A stretch of DNA of 64,000 nucleotides from Paractinoplanes toevensis (GTDB lineage: Bacteria; Actinomycetota; Actinomycetes; Mycobacteriales; Micromonosporaceae): contig NZ_BOQN01000005.1 in assembly GCF_018332695.1 (NCBI RefSeq), positions 1-64,000 of the forward strand. Direction: 5' to 3'. Shown piece after piece: positions 1 to 9,635 of this stretch (position 1 is its first letter; the number at the start of each line of letters is the position of its first letter). The translations under genes were made by a program, and so were the position numbers. The notes beneath the pieces are model-generated. The model had not been told where the DNA came from. It saw only the letters and a program-made list of their open reading frames with translations, and searched no databases.

Positions 1-350
1 CCGGCACGTGCCGCGACTCTCGCGTAAACGACACACGCACTCAAACCCCCGCGCGGCAACGCCCGTCGTGGCGCCCCGCCCTCACAGATCTTGTGGAGTT
101 GCTGCTCTGTCCGCACGCTAAGTCCCCTAGGTCGCGTCGGGCCGGCTGTCGGTATCGGACATAGGCGGTATGTCGTGTTCTTCTGACCGCTGGGTGGTCC
201 GAGCTGTGGGAGCGTTGCTCATCACGCGGGACTATGTCCGGGACACAGGGACGACTACGCAGTATTCGAGAGCAACGACCACTCTGCGGGAGGTCGTGGC
301 CGTCGACCGGGATTGTTGGTCCTGGCCGGTAGGCGGGGTGGGGTGGGGTT

Positions 351-387
351 GGGCCGGGCCCGCCCGCAGCGGGCGCGCGGAGGGTGA
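351..387. repeat. Direct repeat, copy 1 (37 bp, palindromic core)
   Basis: A 37-bp stretch recurs at 584-620 with a single C-to-T difference. The core is a near-perfect hairpin, CGCCCGC-A-GCGGGCG. Weaker similarity continues for about 50 bp downstream of each copy: both hold a GGCGCGTAC-type block followed by AAAG. It may be a REP-like element or a decayed tandem duplication. Confidence 0.7.
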
Positions 388-583
388 GTGGCACCTGCCG
401 GGACCGAGTTCCACGAGAGTGCGGCGGCGCGTACGGCAAAGGTTTGATCTTCCGCGCGAAAGTGTCCCGCCCTCCGTTTCGCGGAAGTCTGGGCCGGGGT
501 TCTGTTCCTTCTGGACGGCGAGACCCCGACCCGAGAAGATCTCTAGGTGGGCAGGGTGACGGTGCGGCGCCGGTTCGGGTCTT

Positions 584-620
584 GGGCCGGGCCCGCCCGT
601 AGCGGGCGCGCGGAGGGTGA
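584..620. repeat. Direct repeat, copy 2
   Basis: This is the second copy of the 351-387 element, 233 bp downstream and just 3' of the carboxylesterase gene, which is read from the other strand and ends at 678. The hairpin here reads CGCCCGT-A-GCGGGCG. A role as a transcription terminator for the operon ending at 678 is possible, because minus-strand transcripts would reach this copy first, but there is no T-tract. Confidence 0.65.
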
Positions 621-677
621 TTTTCGCCTGGCGGGACCGGGAGCCAGGCGGCCCGGCCCGGCGCGTACCGGAAAGAA

Positions 678-2141
678 CTAAGGACGCAGGGTGAGCGGGG
701 CGAATTTGTGGTTCTGCCAGATCTTGCGGGAGGGCTGCTCCGGGTACGGGGTTACCGCGCCGGGAACGTCGAGGATCTGGGTCAGGAACTCGTCGGGTCG
801 GTAGGCGGGCCAGCCCGGGTCGCCGTTGGTGGCGAAAGCGGTCCAGGCGGAGCGCATCCGGGCGGACAGCTCGATGGCCTCCGGGCCGGGGGTCTCGCCC
901 AGCAGTGCGGCCGGGCCGCCGCTGGTCAAGTTGCCGAAGACCAGGGGGACGTCCAGGCCGTGGCATGCGCCGAGGATGCCGCCCAGGCCGGGCGCGGGCC
1001 AGGTCAGCTCGTAGAAGTAGGCCCGGCCGCCGCCGGCCAGCTGCGCGTCGGCCAGGTGCAGGGTGGGCATGCGGAACAGCCAGTCGGATTGGACCAGCTC
1101 GTGGCGCTGGGCGGGGTCGAACTCCCGGTAGCTGTCGGGGGTGGGGGCCAGCAGGCGCAGGGCGGTTTCGGTCTGGTCGGGGGTCGCCGGGCCGAACATG
1201 GCGGTGAACAGCCGATGTTCGTCGCGGGTGTGGCCCGCCAGCAGGGTGACGTCGCGGGCGGCGCCGGACGCCAGGGCCTGCCACGGGGTGGTGGGCAGGG
1301 TGTCGCCGTCGACGATGGGGGCGAACAGGATCGACCGGGAGGCGGCCGGACCCCATCGGTCCGTTCGCGCGGGGGCCGTGGCGGTGACCGCGTCGCCGGC
1401 GGCGGCCAGCCGGGCCGGGTCGATCGTGGCCAGGGCGTCGGCGGTCGGGGGCAGGTCCAGCTCGGCCGCGCAGGCCTCGGCGATGTCGGCGGCCAGTTCG
1501 GGGGTGAGGAACGTGCCGGGCATGCTCTGCGCCACCGCGCCGCGGAACAGGCCGGTCGCGCGGGGCATGGCCAGCAGGGCGGCCACCGCGCCACCCCCGG
1601 CGGACTCGCCGAAGATGGTCACCCGGCCGGGGTCGCCGCCGAACGCCGCGATGTTCTCGTGCACCCACTCCAGGGCGGCGACCTGGTCGAGCAGGCCGCG
1701 GTTGGCGGGGGCGCCGGCCAGGTGGGCGAAGCCTTCGATCCCCAGGCGGTAGTTGAGGGTCACCAGGACCACGCCGGCGCGGGCCAGGTGGCCGCCGTCG
1801 TACTCGGGCCAGGCGGCGGAGCCCAGCGTGTAGGCGCCGCCGTAGATCCACACCAGGACCGGGAGTTTCGCCGCCGGGCCGGGGGCGGGTGACCAGACGT
1901 TGACGGTCAGCCAGTCGTCACCGGAAACCCCGGACGGGCCGCGGCCGAGCGCGTCGGATTGCGGTGGCGGCGGGCCGAAAGAGACCGCCGGGCGTACGCC
2001 GTCCCAGCTCTTCGCGGGCTGCGGGGCGGCGAACCGGTTCGCGCCGACGGGTGCCGCCGCATAGGGGATGCCGCGGAACACGGCGACCCCGGACTTCCAG
2101 GTGCCGCTCAATGCCCCACTCGTCACCCGCACGTCAACCAT
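678..2141 (-). CDS. Carboxylesterase, type B (COesterase family)
   Basis: A 487-residue alpha/beta-hydrolase of the carboxylesterase/para-nitrobenzyl esterase family. It should hydrolyse carboxylic esters in the cytoplasm. Visible marks are the N-terminal FRGIPYAAAPVG block, the oxyanion-hole YGGAY (about residues 100-104), the nucleophile elbow GESAGGG with Ser180, and a C-terminal GACHGLDVP segment carrying the probable catalytic His. Length is normal for the family. The ATG at 2141 is preferred to one 48 bp upstream because it follows the stop of the previous gene (2152) by 10 bp and has GAGGA before it; the longer start would overlap that gene. It is the last gene of the potABCD-type run, so it may act on a related ester or amide. 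The substrate is unknown. Confidence 0.9.
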   Translation of the reverse strand: MVDVRVTSGALSGTWKSGVAVFRGIPYAAAPVGANRFAAPQPAKSWDGVRPAVSFGPPPPQSDALGRGPSGVSGDDWLTVNVWSPAPGPAAKLPVLVWIYGGAYTLGSAAWPEYDGGHLARAGVVLVTLNYRLGIEGFAHLAGAPANRGLLDQVAALEWVHENIAAFGGDPGRVTIFGESAGGGAVAALLAMPRATGLFRGAVAQSMPGTFLTPELAADIAEACAAELDLPPTADALATIDPARLAAAGDAVTATAPARTDRWGPAASRSILFAPIVDGDTLPTTPWQALASGAARDVTLLAGHTRDEHRLFTAMFGPATPDQTETALRLLAPTPDSYREFDPAQRHELVQSDWLFRMPTLHLADAQLAGGGRAYFYELTWPAPGLGGILGACHGLDVPLVFGNLTSGGPAALLGETPGPEAIELSARMRSAWTAFATNGDPGWPAYRPDEFLTQILDVPGAVTPYPEQPSRKIWQNHKFAPLTLRP

Positions 2142-2151
2142 GGCGGGATCC

Positions 2152-2736
2152 TCACGCAGAGCGGAGACCCGCCGCCAGCGATTTACCACCGACCAGGTCC
2201 AGGCCGCCGGTGACGGCGGCGCGGCAGCTGTCGCAGATGCCGTGGGTGATCCGGGGCAGCGGGCCGGACTCGAGTTCCAGCAGGTCGAGGCGGCGGCAGC
2301 CCTCCTCCACGTCGACCCAGCCGTCGACCTTGACCCGGGCGCACCAGCCGCACATCCGGATCATCTCGCCGGTGTGGTCGGGGACCGTGGGGTCGAGCAG
2401 GGGCACGGCCGGGCGGGGCTGCCGTTGCCCGATCGCGCTGACGATGCTGACCTCGGCCCGGTCCTGGCAGGTGACGGTGGCCGTCATGATGCGGCGCTCG
2501 TCGGGTGAGTCGCAGCGGTAGGTCAGGCTCAGGGCCCGGCCGGGTTCACGGCGGGACAGCCCGAGGATCGCCCGCCACACCACGCACAGGTCGGGGCCGC
2601 TGATGAATTCGGCCAGGGTGCGGCCGATCGGCGGCGGCACGCAGCCACCGCCACCGTTGGCCAGGGCGAAGTCGTCCCAGTCCGCGCCCACACCGCTGAG
2701 CCGGTCATCGCCGTCGAAGCGCCAGCTGACGCTCAT
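2152..2736 (-). CDS. PAS-like protein with C-terminal Cys zinc-ligand motif
   Basis: A 194-residue soluble protein. The first half (a WRFDGDDRL...WDDFALANGG block, then GRTLAEFISGPD) resembles short PAS-type sensory modules. The second half carries CGWC about 35 residues before GICDSC, a four-cysteine arrangement also found at the ends of PAS proteins and sensor kinases, probably binding zinc. No output domain (kinase, GGDEF or HTH) is present. It starts 27 bp after potC and precedes the esterase by 10 bp, so it is probably co-transcribed with both. A redox- or metal-responsive partner protein is inference. Confidence 0.7.
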   Translation of the reverse strand: MSVSWRFDGDDRLSGVGADWDDFALANGGGGCVPPPIGRTLAEFISGPDLCVVWRAILGLSRREPGRALSLTYRCDSPDERRIMTATVTCQDRAEVSIVSAIGQRQPRPAVPLLDPTVPDHTGEMIRMCGWCARVKVDGWVDVEEGCRRLDLLELESGPLPRITHGICDSCRAAVTGGLDLVGGKSLAAGLRSA

Positions 2737-2763
2737 GCGACAAGTCTGGCATTTCTGCGGGGC

Positions 2764-3579
2764 TCAGGTGCGGCTTGCGCCGGCTTCGGGGCCGGCGACC
2801 CGCTGGGCCAGCCAGACCGGCACCACCGAGAGGACGACCAGGACGGCCGCGACCACGTTGACGATCGGGGCCTGGTTGGGGCGGAACAGGTTGTTGAAGA
2901 TCCAGATGGGCAGGGTGGTGACACCGGGGCCGGCGGTGAACGTGGTCACGATGATCTCGTCGAATGAGAGGGCGAACGCCAGCAGGCCACCGGCCAGCAG
3001 GGCGGAGCGGATCATCGGGAAGGTCACGTACCGGAAGGTCTGGCCGGGTGAGGCGCCCAGGTCGGCCGACGCGTCCTCCAGGTTGACGCCGGTCCGGCGC
3101 AGCCGGGCCAGCACGTTGTTGTAGATGGTCACCACGCAGAACGTGGCGTGGCCGACGATCACCGAGAACAGGCCCTTGCCGATGCCGAGCGGCTCGATCA
3201 CCGAGCGCCACGCGCTGTCCAGGGCGATGCCGGTGACGATGCCGGGCAGGGCGATCGGCAGCACGATCAGCAGCGACAGGGTGTCCCGGCCGAAGAACTT
3301 GAAGCGCTGCACGGCGAACGCCACCATCGTGCCCAGGACCAGCGCGATCGCGGTTGCGCCCAGGCCCGCTTTCACCGAGGTCAGCAACGCGGAACGGGCG
3401 CCGGTGTTGTCCCAGGCCGCCGACCACCAGCGGGTGGTGAAGTCGTGCGGCGGCCAGCCGAACGTGCGGTCGCCGTTGAACGAGTTGATCAGCACCAGCA
3501 TCAGCGGCACGTAGATGAACAGCAGCCCGAGCCCCATGAAGACGCGCAGCGCGATCTTGGCAAACGGCGAGAGCGTCAC
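2764..3579 (-). CDS. potC: ABC transporter permease, PotC type
   Basis: A 271-residue inner-membrane permease of the spermidine/putrescine family, with about six membrane helices. The EAA loop that contacts the ATPase reads EDASADLGASPGQTFRYVTFP-like near residue 180. The start is a GTG at 3579 that overlaps the stop of potB (GTGA), with GGAG a few bases upstream; reading the frame further upstream would run through potB. It should form the channel with PotB and be energised by PotA. Polyamine specificity is inferred from family and from the aldehyde dehydrogenase heading the operon; a GABA-like or other amine substrate is possible. Confidence 0.88.
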   Translation of the reverse strand: MTLSPFAKIALRVFMGLGLLFIYVPLMLVLINSFNGDRTFGWPPHDFTTRWWSAAWDNTGARSALLTSVKAGLGATAIALVLGTMVAFAVQRFKFFGRDTLSLLIVLPIALPGIVTGIALDSAWRSVIEPLGIGKGLFSVIVGHATFCVVTIYNNVLARLRRTGVNLEDASADLGASPGQTFRYVTFPMIRSALLAGGLLAFALSFDEIIVTTFTAGPGVTTLPIWIFNNLFRPNQAPIVNVVAAVLVVLSVVPVWLAQRVAGPEAGASRT

Positions 3580-4421
3580 AGCTCCTCCAGGGCGCCCGAG
3601 CGGCGGACCGCGACCAGGTAGATGACCATGATCACGACCGGGACGGTGGCGATCGCGGCGGCGAACGGCAGGTTGTTGGCGGCGCCGATGTTCGCGTAGA
3701 CCAGGTTGCCGATCAGCTGGGACTTGCCGCCGACGATCTGCACGGTGATGTAGTCGCCGAGCGACAGCGAGAACGTGAAGATCGAGCCGGCGAAGACCGA
3801 TGGGATCAGGACGGGCAGCACGATCCGGCGGAACGTGCGGCCCGCCCGGGCACCCAGGTCGGCGCTGGCTTCCAGCATCGAGTCGGGCAGGCGTTCGAGA
3901 CCGGCGTAGATCGGCAGGATCATGTACGGCAACCACATGTACGACAGCACCAGGACCACCGCGAACAGGCCGTAGCCGGGACCGCCGAAGATCGAGTCCA
4001 TCGGCCCGTCGTTGGCCAGCAGGATCCGCCACGCGTACGCCTTGACCAGGTACGACGCCCACAGTGGCGTGAGGATCGCGATGACCAGCCACTTGCGGGT
4101 GCGCGGGGACGCCACCTTGGCCATGTAGAACGCCATCGGCACGGCCAGGACGACGCAGATGATCGTCACGGACAAGGCCACCCAGAGGCTGCGCAGGGTG
4201 ACGTTGCGGTAGACCTCCTCGGTCAGGATCGTCCGGAAGTTGGCGACCGTGAATTGCTTGGTCAATACCCCGGTGAAGCTGTTCACCGACCAGAACGCGG
4301 AGACCAGCAGCACGGCGAGCGCGCCGAGGTAGGCCACCACCAACCACAGCAGAGGCGCCGAGAGCAGCCCGGCGAGCCTCAGCCGTGGGTGGCGGTGCAG
4401 AAAGGACCCAAGAGTCGACAC
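3576..4421 (-). CDS. potB: ABC transporter permease, PotB type
   Basis: A 281-residue permease with a positively charged start, a first helix near residues 15-40 and five more helices. The EAA motif (EASADLGARAGRTFRRIVLP) sits at about residues 175-195. It pairs with the PotC-type permease downstream, whose start overlaps its stop. Its own start lies one base downstream of the potD stop, so translation is likely coupled. Family assignment is firm; the exact transported amine is not shown by the sequence. Confidence 0.88.
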   Translation of the reverse strand: MSTLGSFLHRHPRLRLAGLLSAPLLWLVVAYLGALAVLLVSAFWSVNSFTGVLTKQFTVANFRTILTEEVYRNVTLRSLWVALSVTIICVVLAVPMAFYMAKVASPRTRKWLVIAILTPLWASYLVKAYAWRILLANDGPMDSIFGGPGYGLFAVVLVLSYMWLPYMILPIYAGLERLPDSMLEASADLGARAGRTFRRIVLPVLIPSVFAGSIFTFSLSLGDYITVQIVGGKSQLIGNLVYANIGAANNLPFAAAIATVPVVIMVIYLVAVRRSGALEEL

Positions 4422-4422
4422 G

Positions 4423-5619
4423 TCATCCCTTGATGGTCGTCCAGGCCTGGGTCCAGGCCGAGTAGTCCTTGCAGGTCACGTCGGTACGGCCGTCCAGGCA
4501 CTGCGCGATCGGGGTGGTCCAGTACCAGATGTTCTGGAAGTAGGCCTCGTCGTCGGCGTGGAACGTGGTGCAGAAGTTCTTGTCCGACGTCTGCTGGCAG
4601 GCCAGCTTGTTGGCGGGCGCCTCACCGAACCACTCGGCGACGGCCGCGTTGGCCTTCGGCGAGATGATGTGGTTCATCCAGAGGTAGCCGCAGTTCGGGT
4701 GCTTGGCCTTGGCCGAGATCATCCAGGTGTCGGACCAGCCGGTCGCGCCCTCGGTCGGCAGCACGGCCTCGACCGGCGCCTTGTCGGCCTGGGCGAGGTT
4801 GGCGATGATCTGCCAGGTGGTGCCGAGCACCGAGTTGCCGGCCTTGAAGGACTGCACCTCCTTGGTGTAGTCCGACCAGTACTCGCCGATCAGCTTGTTC
4901 TGCTCGGTGAGCAGGTCGGTGGCCGCCTTGAACTGGGTGTCGTCCAGCGCGTACGGGTTCTTGATGTTCAGTTCCGGCTTGGTCTTCATGAGGTAGAGGG
5001 CCGCGTCGGCGATGTAGATCGGCGAGTCGTACGCGGTGATCTTGCCCTGGTACGGCGAGTTGGCGTCGAAGACCGCGCTCCACGAGGTCGGGGCGGGCTT
5101 GACCACGTCGGTCCGGTACATCAGCAGGTTGGCGCCGCGGCCGTGCGGGATGCCGTAGGCGGCCCCGTCGACCGAGTTCCACTGCTTGTTCTTCAGCCCG
5201 TCGAAGACTTGGGCATAGTTCTGAATAAGCGAAGTGTTGACCGGCGCGACGTCGCCGCCGTAGATGAGCCGCAGCGACGCGTCACCGGAGGCGGAGACCA
5301 CGTCGTACTCGCCGGTCTTCATCAGGGTGACCATCTCGTCGGAGGTCGCCGCCACCTTGTTGTTGACCTTGCAGCCGGTCTCGGAGGTGAAGTCGGAGAC
5401 CCAGTCGACGGCCTTGTCGGTGGAGCCGTCCTCGACGTAACCGGCCCACGAGACGATGTTGACCTCGCCCTCGCCCGCACCGAGTGCGGCCAGCTTGTCG
5501 ATCTTCGGGACGGACAGGCCGCCGGGCCCGGAGCCGGTGGTGCCGGAATCGCCGCCGCCACACCCGGCCAGCACGAGCACGCCGGCCGACAGGGCTGCCA
5601 AAACGAATCTATGCCGCAT
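4423..5619 (-). CDS. potD: Polyamine-type substrate-binding lipoprotein, PotD family
   Basis: A 398-residue extracytoplasmic solute-binding lipoprotein. The N-terminus is a lipoprotein signal ending in LVLAGC, followed by a Gly/Ser linker. The body shows PotD/YdcS-family features: [12 protein letters not shown] near the start, [20 protein letters not shown], and [14 protein letters not shown]. The ATG at 5619 is chosen over two upstream in-frame starts because AAGGAG lies 7 bases before it. Its 5' end overlaps the last 11 bases of potA. It should deliver substrate to the PotB/PotC channel. An ATPase-binding protein-permease-permease set next to an aldehyde dehydrogenase resembles the ydcSTUV-ydcW arrangement of enteric bacteria. 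Confidence 0.88.
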   Translation of the reverse strand: MRHRFVLAALSAGVLVLAGCGGGDSGTTGSGPGGLSVPKIDKLAALGAGEGEVNIVSWAGYVEDGSTDKAVDWVSDFTSETGCKVNNKVAATSDEMVTLMKTGEYDVVSASGDASLRLIYGGDVAPVNTSLIQNYAQVFDGLKNKQWNSVDGAAYGIPHGRGANLLMYRTDVVKPAPTSWSAVFDANSPYQGKITAYDSPIYIADAALYLMKTKPELNIKNPYALDDTQFKAATDLLTEQNKLIGEYWSDYTKEVQSFKAGNSVLGTTWQIIANLAQADKAPVEAVLPTEGATGWSDTWMISAKAKHPNCGYLWMNHIISPKANAAVAEWFGEAPANKLACQQTSDKNFCTTFHADDEAYFQNIWYWTTPIAQCLDGRTDVTCKDYSAWTQAWTTIKG

Positions 5620-6634
5620 CCGCATTCTCCTTCTCACTGGGGATTTCGATCACGTGCTCCGCGTGCCAGCTCAGATGGACCGGCTTCCCCCGCAGCTCGG
5701 CCAGCGCGGCGGTCCCGGTGCGCTGGTTCTGCTCGACGACCGTGACCCGCACTCCGGCGTCCAGGTCGACGACGTAGCGGGTCACCGGCCCGGCGTAGAT
5801 AACCTCGGCGACCGTGCCCGGATTGCCCGCTTCAGCTAACGAGATCTTCTCCGGCCGGATGGAGAATGTCCCTTTTCGACCGACAAGCGCCTCAGCGACC
5901 GGCCCCGCTAACAGATTCGATGTGCCGACAAATCCGGCAACAAAGGGAGTGGCCGGGCTCTCGTAGACGTCCGACGGCGTCCCCACCTGCGCGATCCGGC
6001 CGGCGTCGAACACCGCCACCCGGTCGCTCATGGTCAGCGCCTCGTCCTGGTCGTGCGTGACGAAGACGAACGTGATGCCGACGTCCCGCTGGATCTGCTT
6101 CAGCTCGACCTGCATCTGCTCACGCAGCTTCAGGTCCAGGGCGCCGAGCGGCTCGTCCAGCAACAGCACCTTGGGCCGGTTGACCAGGGCCCGGGCCAGA
6201 GCAACCCGCTGCCGCTGACCACCCGACATCGCCGCCGGCTTCCGAGACCCGAACCCCTCCAGGCGTACGGCGGACAAAGCTTCCTCGGCCCTGGAACGCC
6301 GCTCCTTACGAGGCACCTTGCGGACCTTGAGTCCGTACTCGACGTTCTCCAGGACGGTCATGTGCGGGAAGAGCGCGTAGTCCTGGAAGACCGTGTTCAC
6401 GTCCCGCTCGAACGGCGCCAGCTTGGTGACGTCGCGGCCGCCCAATTCCACCGTGCCGCCGGTCGGCAGCTCGAAGCCGGCGATCATCCGCAGTACCGTG
6501 GTCTTCCCGGAGCCGGACGGACCGAGCATCGAGAAGAACTCGCCGTCGGCGATGGCGAGGTCGATCCCCGCGACGGCGTCCACCGCCCCGAACGACTTCC
6601 GCAGCCCGGTCAGCTTGATTGCCGGAGTACTCAT
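5609..6634 (-). CDS. potA: ABC transporter ATP-binding protein, PotA type
   Basis: A 341-residue ATPase with all canonical motifs: Walker [10 protein letters not shown] (about residue 39), signature [15 protein letters not shown], Walker [13 protein letters not shown], and the H-loop [17 protein letters not shown]-terminal TOBE-like domain (SIRPEKISL onwards) is typical of the polyamine/sugar importer class. The start ATG overlaps the aldehyde dehydrogenase stop (ATGA), so the two are translationally coupled. It powers the PotB/PotC permeases encoded downstream. Confidence 0.93.
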   Translation of the reverse strand: MSTPAIKLTGLRKSFGAVDAVAGIDLAIADGEFFSMLGPSGSGKTTVLRMIAGFELPTGGTVELGGRDVTKLAPFERDVNTVFQDYALFPHMTVLENVEYGLKVRKVPRKERRSRAEEALSAVRLEGFGSRKPAAMSGGQRQRVALARALVNRPKVLLLDEPLGALDLKLREQMQVELKQIQRDVGITFVFVTHDQDEALTMSDRVAVFDAGRIAQVGTPSDVYESPATPFVAGFVGTSNLLAGPVAEALVGRKGTFSIRPEKISLAEAGNPGTVAEVIYAGPVTRYVVDLDAGVRVTVVEQNQRTGTAALAELRGKPVHLSWHAEHVIEIPSEKENADAA

Positions 6635-8043
6635 GCGCTCACCATCACGAATCGAAGTTCAGTCATCTCGTGCACCGCGTAGGCCGGACCCTCGCGCGTG
6701 TTCCCGGCGTCGCGAAGTCCGCCGTACGGCTGCTGGTCGGCCCGGAAGGTCGGGACCTGGTTGATCAGCACCCCGCCGAATTCCAGCTCGCGCGCCGCGC
6801 GCAGCGCGACGCCGATGTCCGCCGTGAAAACCCCGGCCTGAAGGCCGAAATCGCTGTCGTTGGCCAGGCCGATCGCTTCCGCCAGATTTGTGTACGGCGT
6901 GACGGTGACCACCGGACCGAACACCTCCTGGCGATAGACGTCCAGGTCACGCGGCGGATCGGCGACGATGGCCGGGGTGATCGTGGTGCCGTCCCGCCGG
7001 CCCCCGGTCACCTCCGCCCCGGCCGCGCGGGCCTGCGCGAGCCACGTCTCGACGCGATCCGCCGCGGCCGCCGAGATCAGCGGCCCGACCTCGGTGTCCT
7101 TGTCGAGCGGGTCACCGACCCGTAGCGTGCCGATCGCGTTCTTCAGCTCGTGCCGCAGCTTGTCGTAGATGTCCACATGGGCCAGCACCCGCTGGGTCGA
7201 GATACAGCTCTGCCCGGCGTACGAGAAACCGCCCTGCCGCACCTGGGCGACCACCCGGTCCAGGTCGGCGTCCGGCTCGACGATCACCGGGGCGTTCGAG
7301 CCGAGCTCGAGCAGCACCCGTTTGCGCGGCGCGGTGTCCTGGATCCGGCGGCCGACCGCGACGCTGCCGGTGAACGTGATGAGCGCCGGCACCGGGTGGG
7401 CGACCAGCGGGGTGCCGGCGTCCGGGCCGGTGCCGGTGACCACCGAGATCCAGTCGGCCGGCAGGCCCGCCTCGACCAGCAGGTCGACCAGGCGGATCGC
7501 GGAGACCGGGGTCAGCTCGGCCGGCTTGAGCACCACCGGGCAGCCGGCCGCGATCGCCGGGCCCAGCTTGTGCGCGACCAGGTTGAGCGGGAAGTTGAAC
7601 GGCGAGATCGCGGCGACCACACCGACCGGGTGCCGCAGCGCGAACCCGAGCCGGCCCACCCCGCTCGCCGAGGCGTCCATCGGGATCACCTCGCCGCCGA
7701 GCCGGCGGCCCTCCACCGCGGAGAACCGCAGCGTGTCGACACATCGGAGGGTCTCGGCGCGGGCGTCGCGGATCGGCTTGCCGGCCTCGCGGGCGATGGT
7801 GACGGCGAACTCCTCGGTGCGCTCGGCCAGCAGTTCGGCCGCGCGTTCCAGCACCTCGGCCCGGCGGTACTGCGGGAAGTCACCCCGGGCCAGCGCCGCC
7901 GAAGCGGCCGCCACCGCCTCGGCGACGTGCTCGGCACCCAGGGCCGGCACGCGGGCGACCGGCGACCCGTCGAACGGGCTGAGCACCTCGATCCAGTCGT
8001 CGGCGCTCACCGGGCGACCGCCGATCCGGGCCGGCACCTGCAT
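6631..8043 (-). CDS. NAD(P)-dependent aldehyde dehydrogenase
   Basis: A 470-residue member of the aldehyde dehydrogenase superfamily, oxidising an aldehyde to an acid. Active-site residues are visible: Asn151 in SPFNFPLN, Lys174 in VLKPAE, Glu247 in LLELGSN, catalytic Cys281 in [10 protein letters not shown], and EVFGPVV near residue 365. The ATG at 8043 is used because GGGAGG lies about 8 bases upstream; the TTG one codon earlier is less likely. It heads the operon with the Pot-type transporter. Oxidation of an aminoaldehyde from polyamine breakdown would fit, but lactaldehyde or glyceraldehyde-type substrates are equally possible from sequence alone. Confidence 0.92.
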   Translation of the reverse strand: MQVPARIGGRPVSADDWIEVLSPFDGSPVARVPALGAEHVAEAVAAASAALARGDFPQYRRAEVLERAAELLAERTEEFAVTIAREAGKPIRDARAETLRCVDTLRFSAVEGRRLGGEVIPMDASASGVGRLGFALRHPVGVVAAISPFNFPLNLVAHKLGPAIAAGCPVVLKPAELTPVSAIRLVDLLVEAGLPADWISVVTGTGPDAGTPLVAHPVPALITFTGSVAVGRRIQDTAPRKRVLLELGSNAPVIVEPDADLDRVVAQVRQGGFSYAGQSCISTQRVLAHVDIYDKLRHELKNAIGTLRVGDPLDKDTEVGPLISAAAADRVETWLAQARAAGAEVTGGRRDGTTITPAIVADPPRDLDVYRQEVFGPVVTVTPYTNLAEAIGLANDSDFGLQAGVFTADIGVALRAARELEFGGVLINQVPTFRADQQPYGGLRDAGNTREGPAYAVHEMTELRFVMVSA

Positions 8044-8125
8044 CAAGAGGACCTCCCGGGTGGGCGGCTGTGTTGCAGGACACCGTATTTGGCGGCAGTC
8101 ACGACCGTAAATGGACGCGGGAACA

Positions 8126-8156
8126 GTACTTACGCGGCCGCGTTGTGCGGCCGTAC
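8126..8156. promoter_or_regulatory. Possible operator between ALDH and pucR
   Basis: The 122-bp divergent intergenic region contains the perfect 10-bp palindrome CGCGGCCGCG (8133-8142), a nearby TGCGGCCG half, and GTAC at both ends (8126-8129 and 8153-8156). A PucR-type activator usually binds in such a divergent region. Which part is bound cannot be told from one copy. Confidence 0.35.
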
Positions 8157-8165
8157 AGTCGCGCG

Positions 8166-9635
8166 GTGACCCTGCGCTTGGGCGACGTGCTCGCCGACCC
8201 CGACCTGAGCCTGCGGCTGGCCGACGGCGACCCGACGGCGCTCAACCAGCCGGTGCGCTGGTGCGCGGTCACCGAGCTGGCCGACCCGCGCCCGTTCCTC
8301 TCCGGCGGCGAGCTGGTGCTGACCACCGGGCTCAGCCAGCTCGACGAGGCGGCCCAGCGGCAGTTCGTGTCCCGGGTGGCCGACCGGCGGGCGGTCGGGC
8401 TCGGCTTCGGCATCGGGCTCACCCACGACCGGATCCCGGCCGCCACCCTCGCCGAGGCTCGCGACCATCGGCTGCCGGTGCTGGAGATTCCCTACTCGAC
8501 ACCGTTCATCGCGGTCGACCGGTTCGTCGCCGACCGGGTCCTCGAGGAGCAGTACGGCCGCTTCGCCGACCTGCTCGACGAGCACGACACCCTGGCCCGG
8601 GCCCTGCTCTCCGGCCGTGGGCTGGGCGCGCTGGTCGGGTCCCTGCACCAGATCCTCGGCGCACCCTGCATGGTCGTCGACGTGTACGGGCGGGTGCTCG
8701 CCACCGCCCCGGCCAGCGCGGCCTGGCCGGTCGAGCAGATCCTCTACGCGGCCCGGTCCGGCACCTCCGGCGACACCCCGCTCTCCGTGCCGGTCACAGT
8801 GGAGGACACCGTGGTGGCGTACCTGTGCTGTCGCCGGCCCCGTAGGTCCGCGGACGTCCTCCCGTACGCCGTCTCGCTCGTCGGTCTGGAACTTGCCCGC
8901 CGTCAGGCGGAGCTGGCCGGCAAGCGCCGCCTGGCCGGGCAGGTCCTCGAAGACCTCGTGCGCGGCACCATCGGTGGCGCCGAGGCCGAACGCCGCCTCT
9001 CCCCGTTCGGCATCCGGGCCGAGGACGAGCACGCCCTGCTGGTGGCCACCCTCTCGCCGGGCGGCGGCGATCTCCGGAAGCGCCTGGTGAGCAGTCCGCC
9101 GATGACCGGCGCGACGACCGCGGTGCTGGAGGATTGTCTGCTGGTCGTCCTGGACCCGGGGCAGTCGGCGCGGGAGGCCGCCCTGCTGCTGCAGGACTAC
9201 CTGAGTCGGTACGGCTCGGACGTCCGGGTCGGCATCGGCGGCTGGTACGCGGGGACGACCGGCCTGCGCTGGAGTTATTACGAGGCGCACGAGGCGATGA
9301 ACCGTGGCCCCGGCATCAACGACCGCGAGCAGATGAGCCTGTCCGGCCTGATCGTGGCGAGCGAGGACGTGCCGCTGCGCGACCTGGCCAGTGAGGTGCT
9401 GCGGCCGCTGCACGACTTCGACGCCGCGCACGCCGGCTCGCTGGTCGCGACGCTGCGGGCGTACCTCGACGCGGACGGCTCGGTGGCCGCGGTGGCGGCC
9501 CGGCTGATCGTGCACCGCAACACCGTGCGCTACCGCCTCGAGCAGATCGAGAAGCTGACCGGCCGCTCACTGGCCCGCACCGCCGACCGCGTCCAACTGT
9601 GGCTGGCCCTGGCCGCCGCCGACCTACTTCGGTAG
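8166..9635 (+). CDS. PucR-family transcriptional regulator
   Basis: A 489-residue regulator. The N-terminal third is a PucR ligand-sensing domain (LRLGDVLADPDL, then ELVLTTGLSQLDE). The middle is the GGDEF-like/CdaR-type region, and the C-terminus carries the PucR helix-turn-helix, VAARLIVHRNTVRYRLEQIE. The GTG at 8166 is chosen because the family conserves the sequence beginning LRLGDVL; upstream codons are unlike protein. No strong ribosome binding site is seen, so the message may be leaderless. It is divergent from the aldehyde dehydrogenase/pot operon and is the obvious candidate to control it in response to an imported nitrogen source. Its stop overlaps the 3' end of the convergent kinase gene by 12 bp. 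Confidence 0.87.
   Translation: MTLRLGDVLADPDLSLRLADGDPTALNQPVRWCAVTELADPRPFLSGGELVLTTGLSQLDEAAQRQFVSRVADRRAVGLGFGIGLTHDRIPAATLAEARDHRLPVLEIPYSTPFIAVDRFVADRVLEEQYGRFADLLDEHDTLARALLSGRGLGALVGSLHQILGAPCMVVDVYGRVLATAPASAAWPVEQILYAARSGTSGDTPLSVPVTVEDTVVAYLCCRRPRRSADVLPYAVSLVGLELARRQAELAGKRRLAGQVLEDLVRGTIGGAEAERRLSPFGIRAEDEHALLVATLSPGGGDLRKRLVSSPPMTGATTAVLEDCLLVVLDPGQSAREAALLLQDYLSRYGSDVRVGIGGWYAGTTGLRWSYYEAHEAMNRGPGINDREQMSLSGLIVASEDVPLRDLASEVLRPLHDFDAAHAGSLVATLRAYLDADGSVAAVAARLIVHRNTVRYRLEQIEKLTGRSLARTADRVQLWLALAAADLLR

Larger units (their letters stand above)
1..677. other. Region without a convincing gene
   Basis: I see no open frame here with a believable start, ribosome binding site and protein-like composition. 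The open frames are Arg/Pro/Gly-rich on both strands, which is what random translation of such GC-rich DNA gives. The stretch holds two copies of a palindromic direct repeat (351-387 and 584-620) and lies downstream of the carboxylesterase gene that ends at 678, so it probably contains the 3' end of that operon. Confidence 0.6.

Noticed and set aside
2764-4347. A longer reading of the potC frame starting at 4347
   Set aside because: The added 256 residues overlap potB entirely and are Arg/Gly/Pro-rich; the GTGA junction at 3576-3579 with GGAG fits better.
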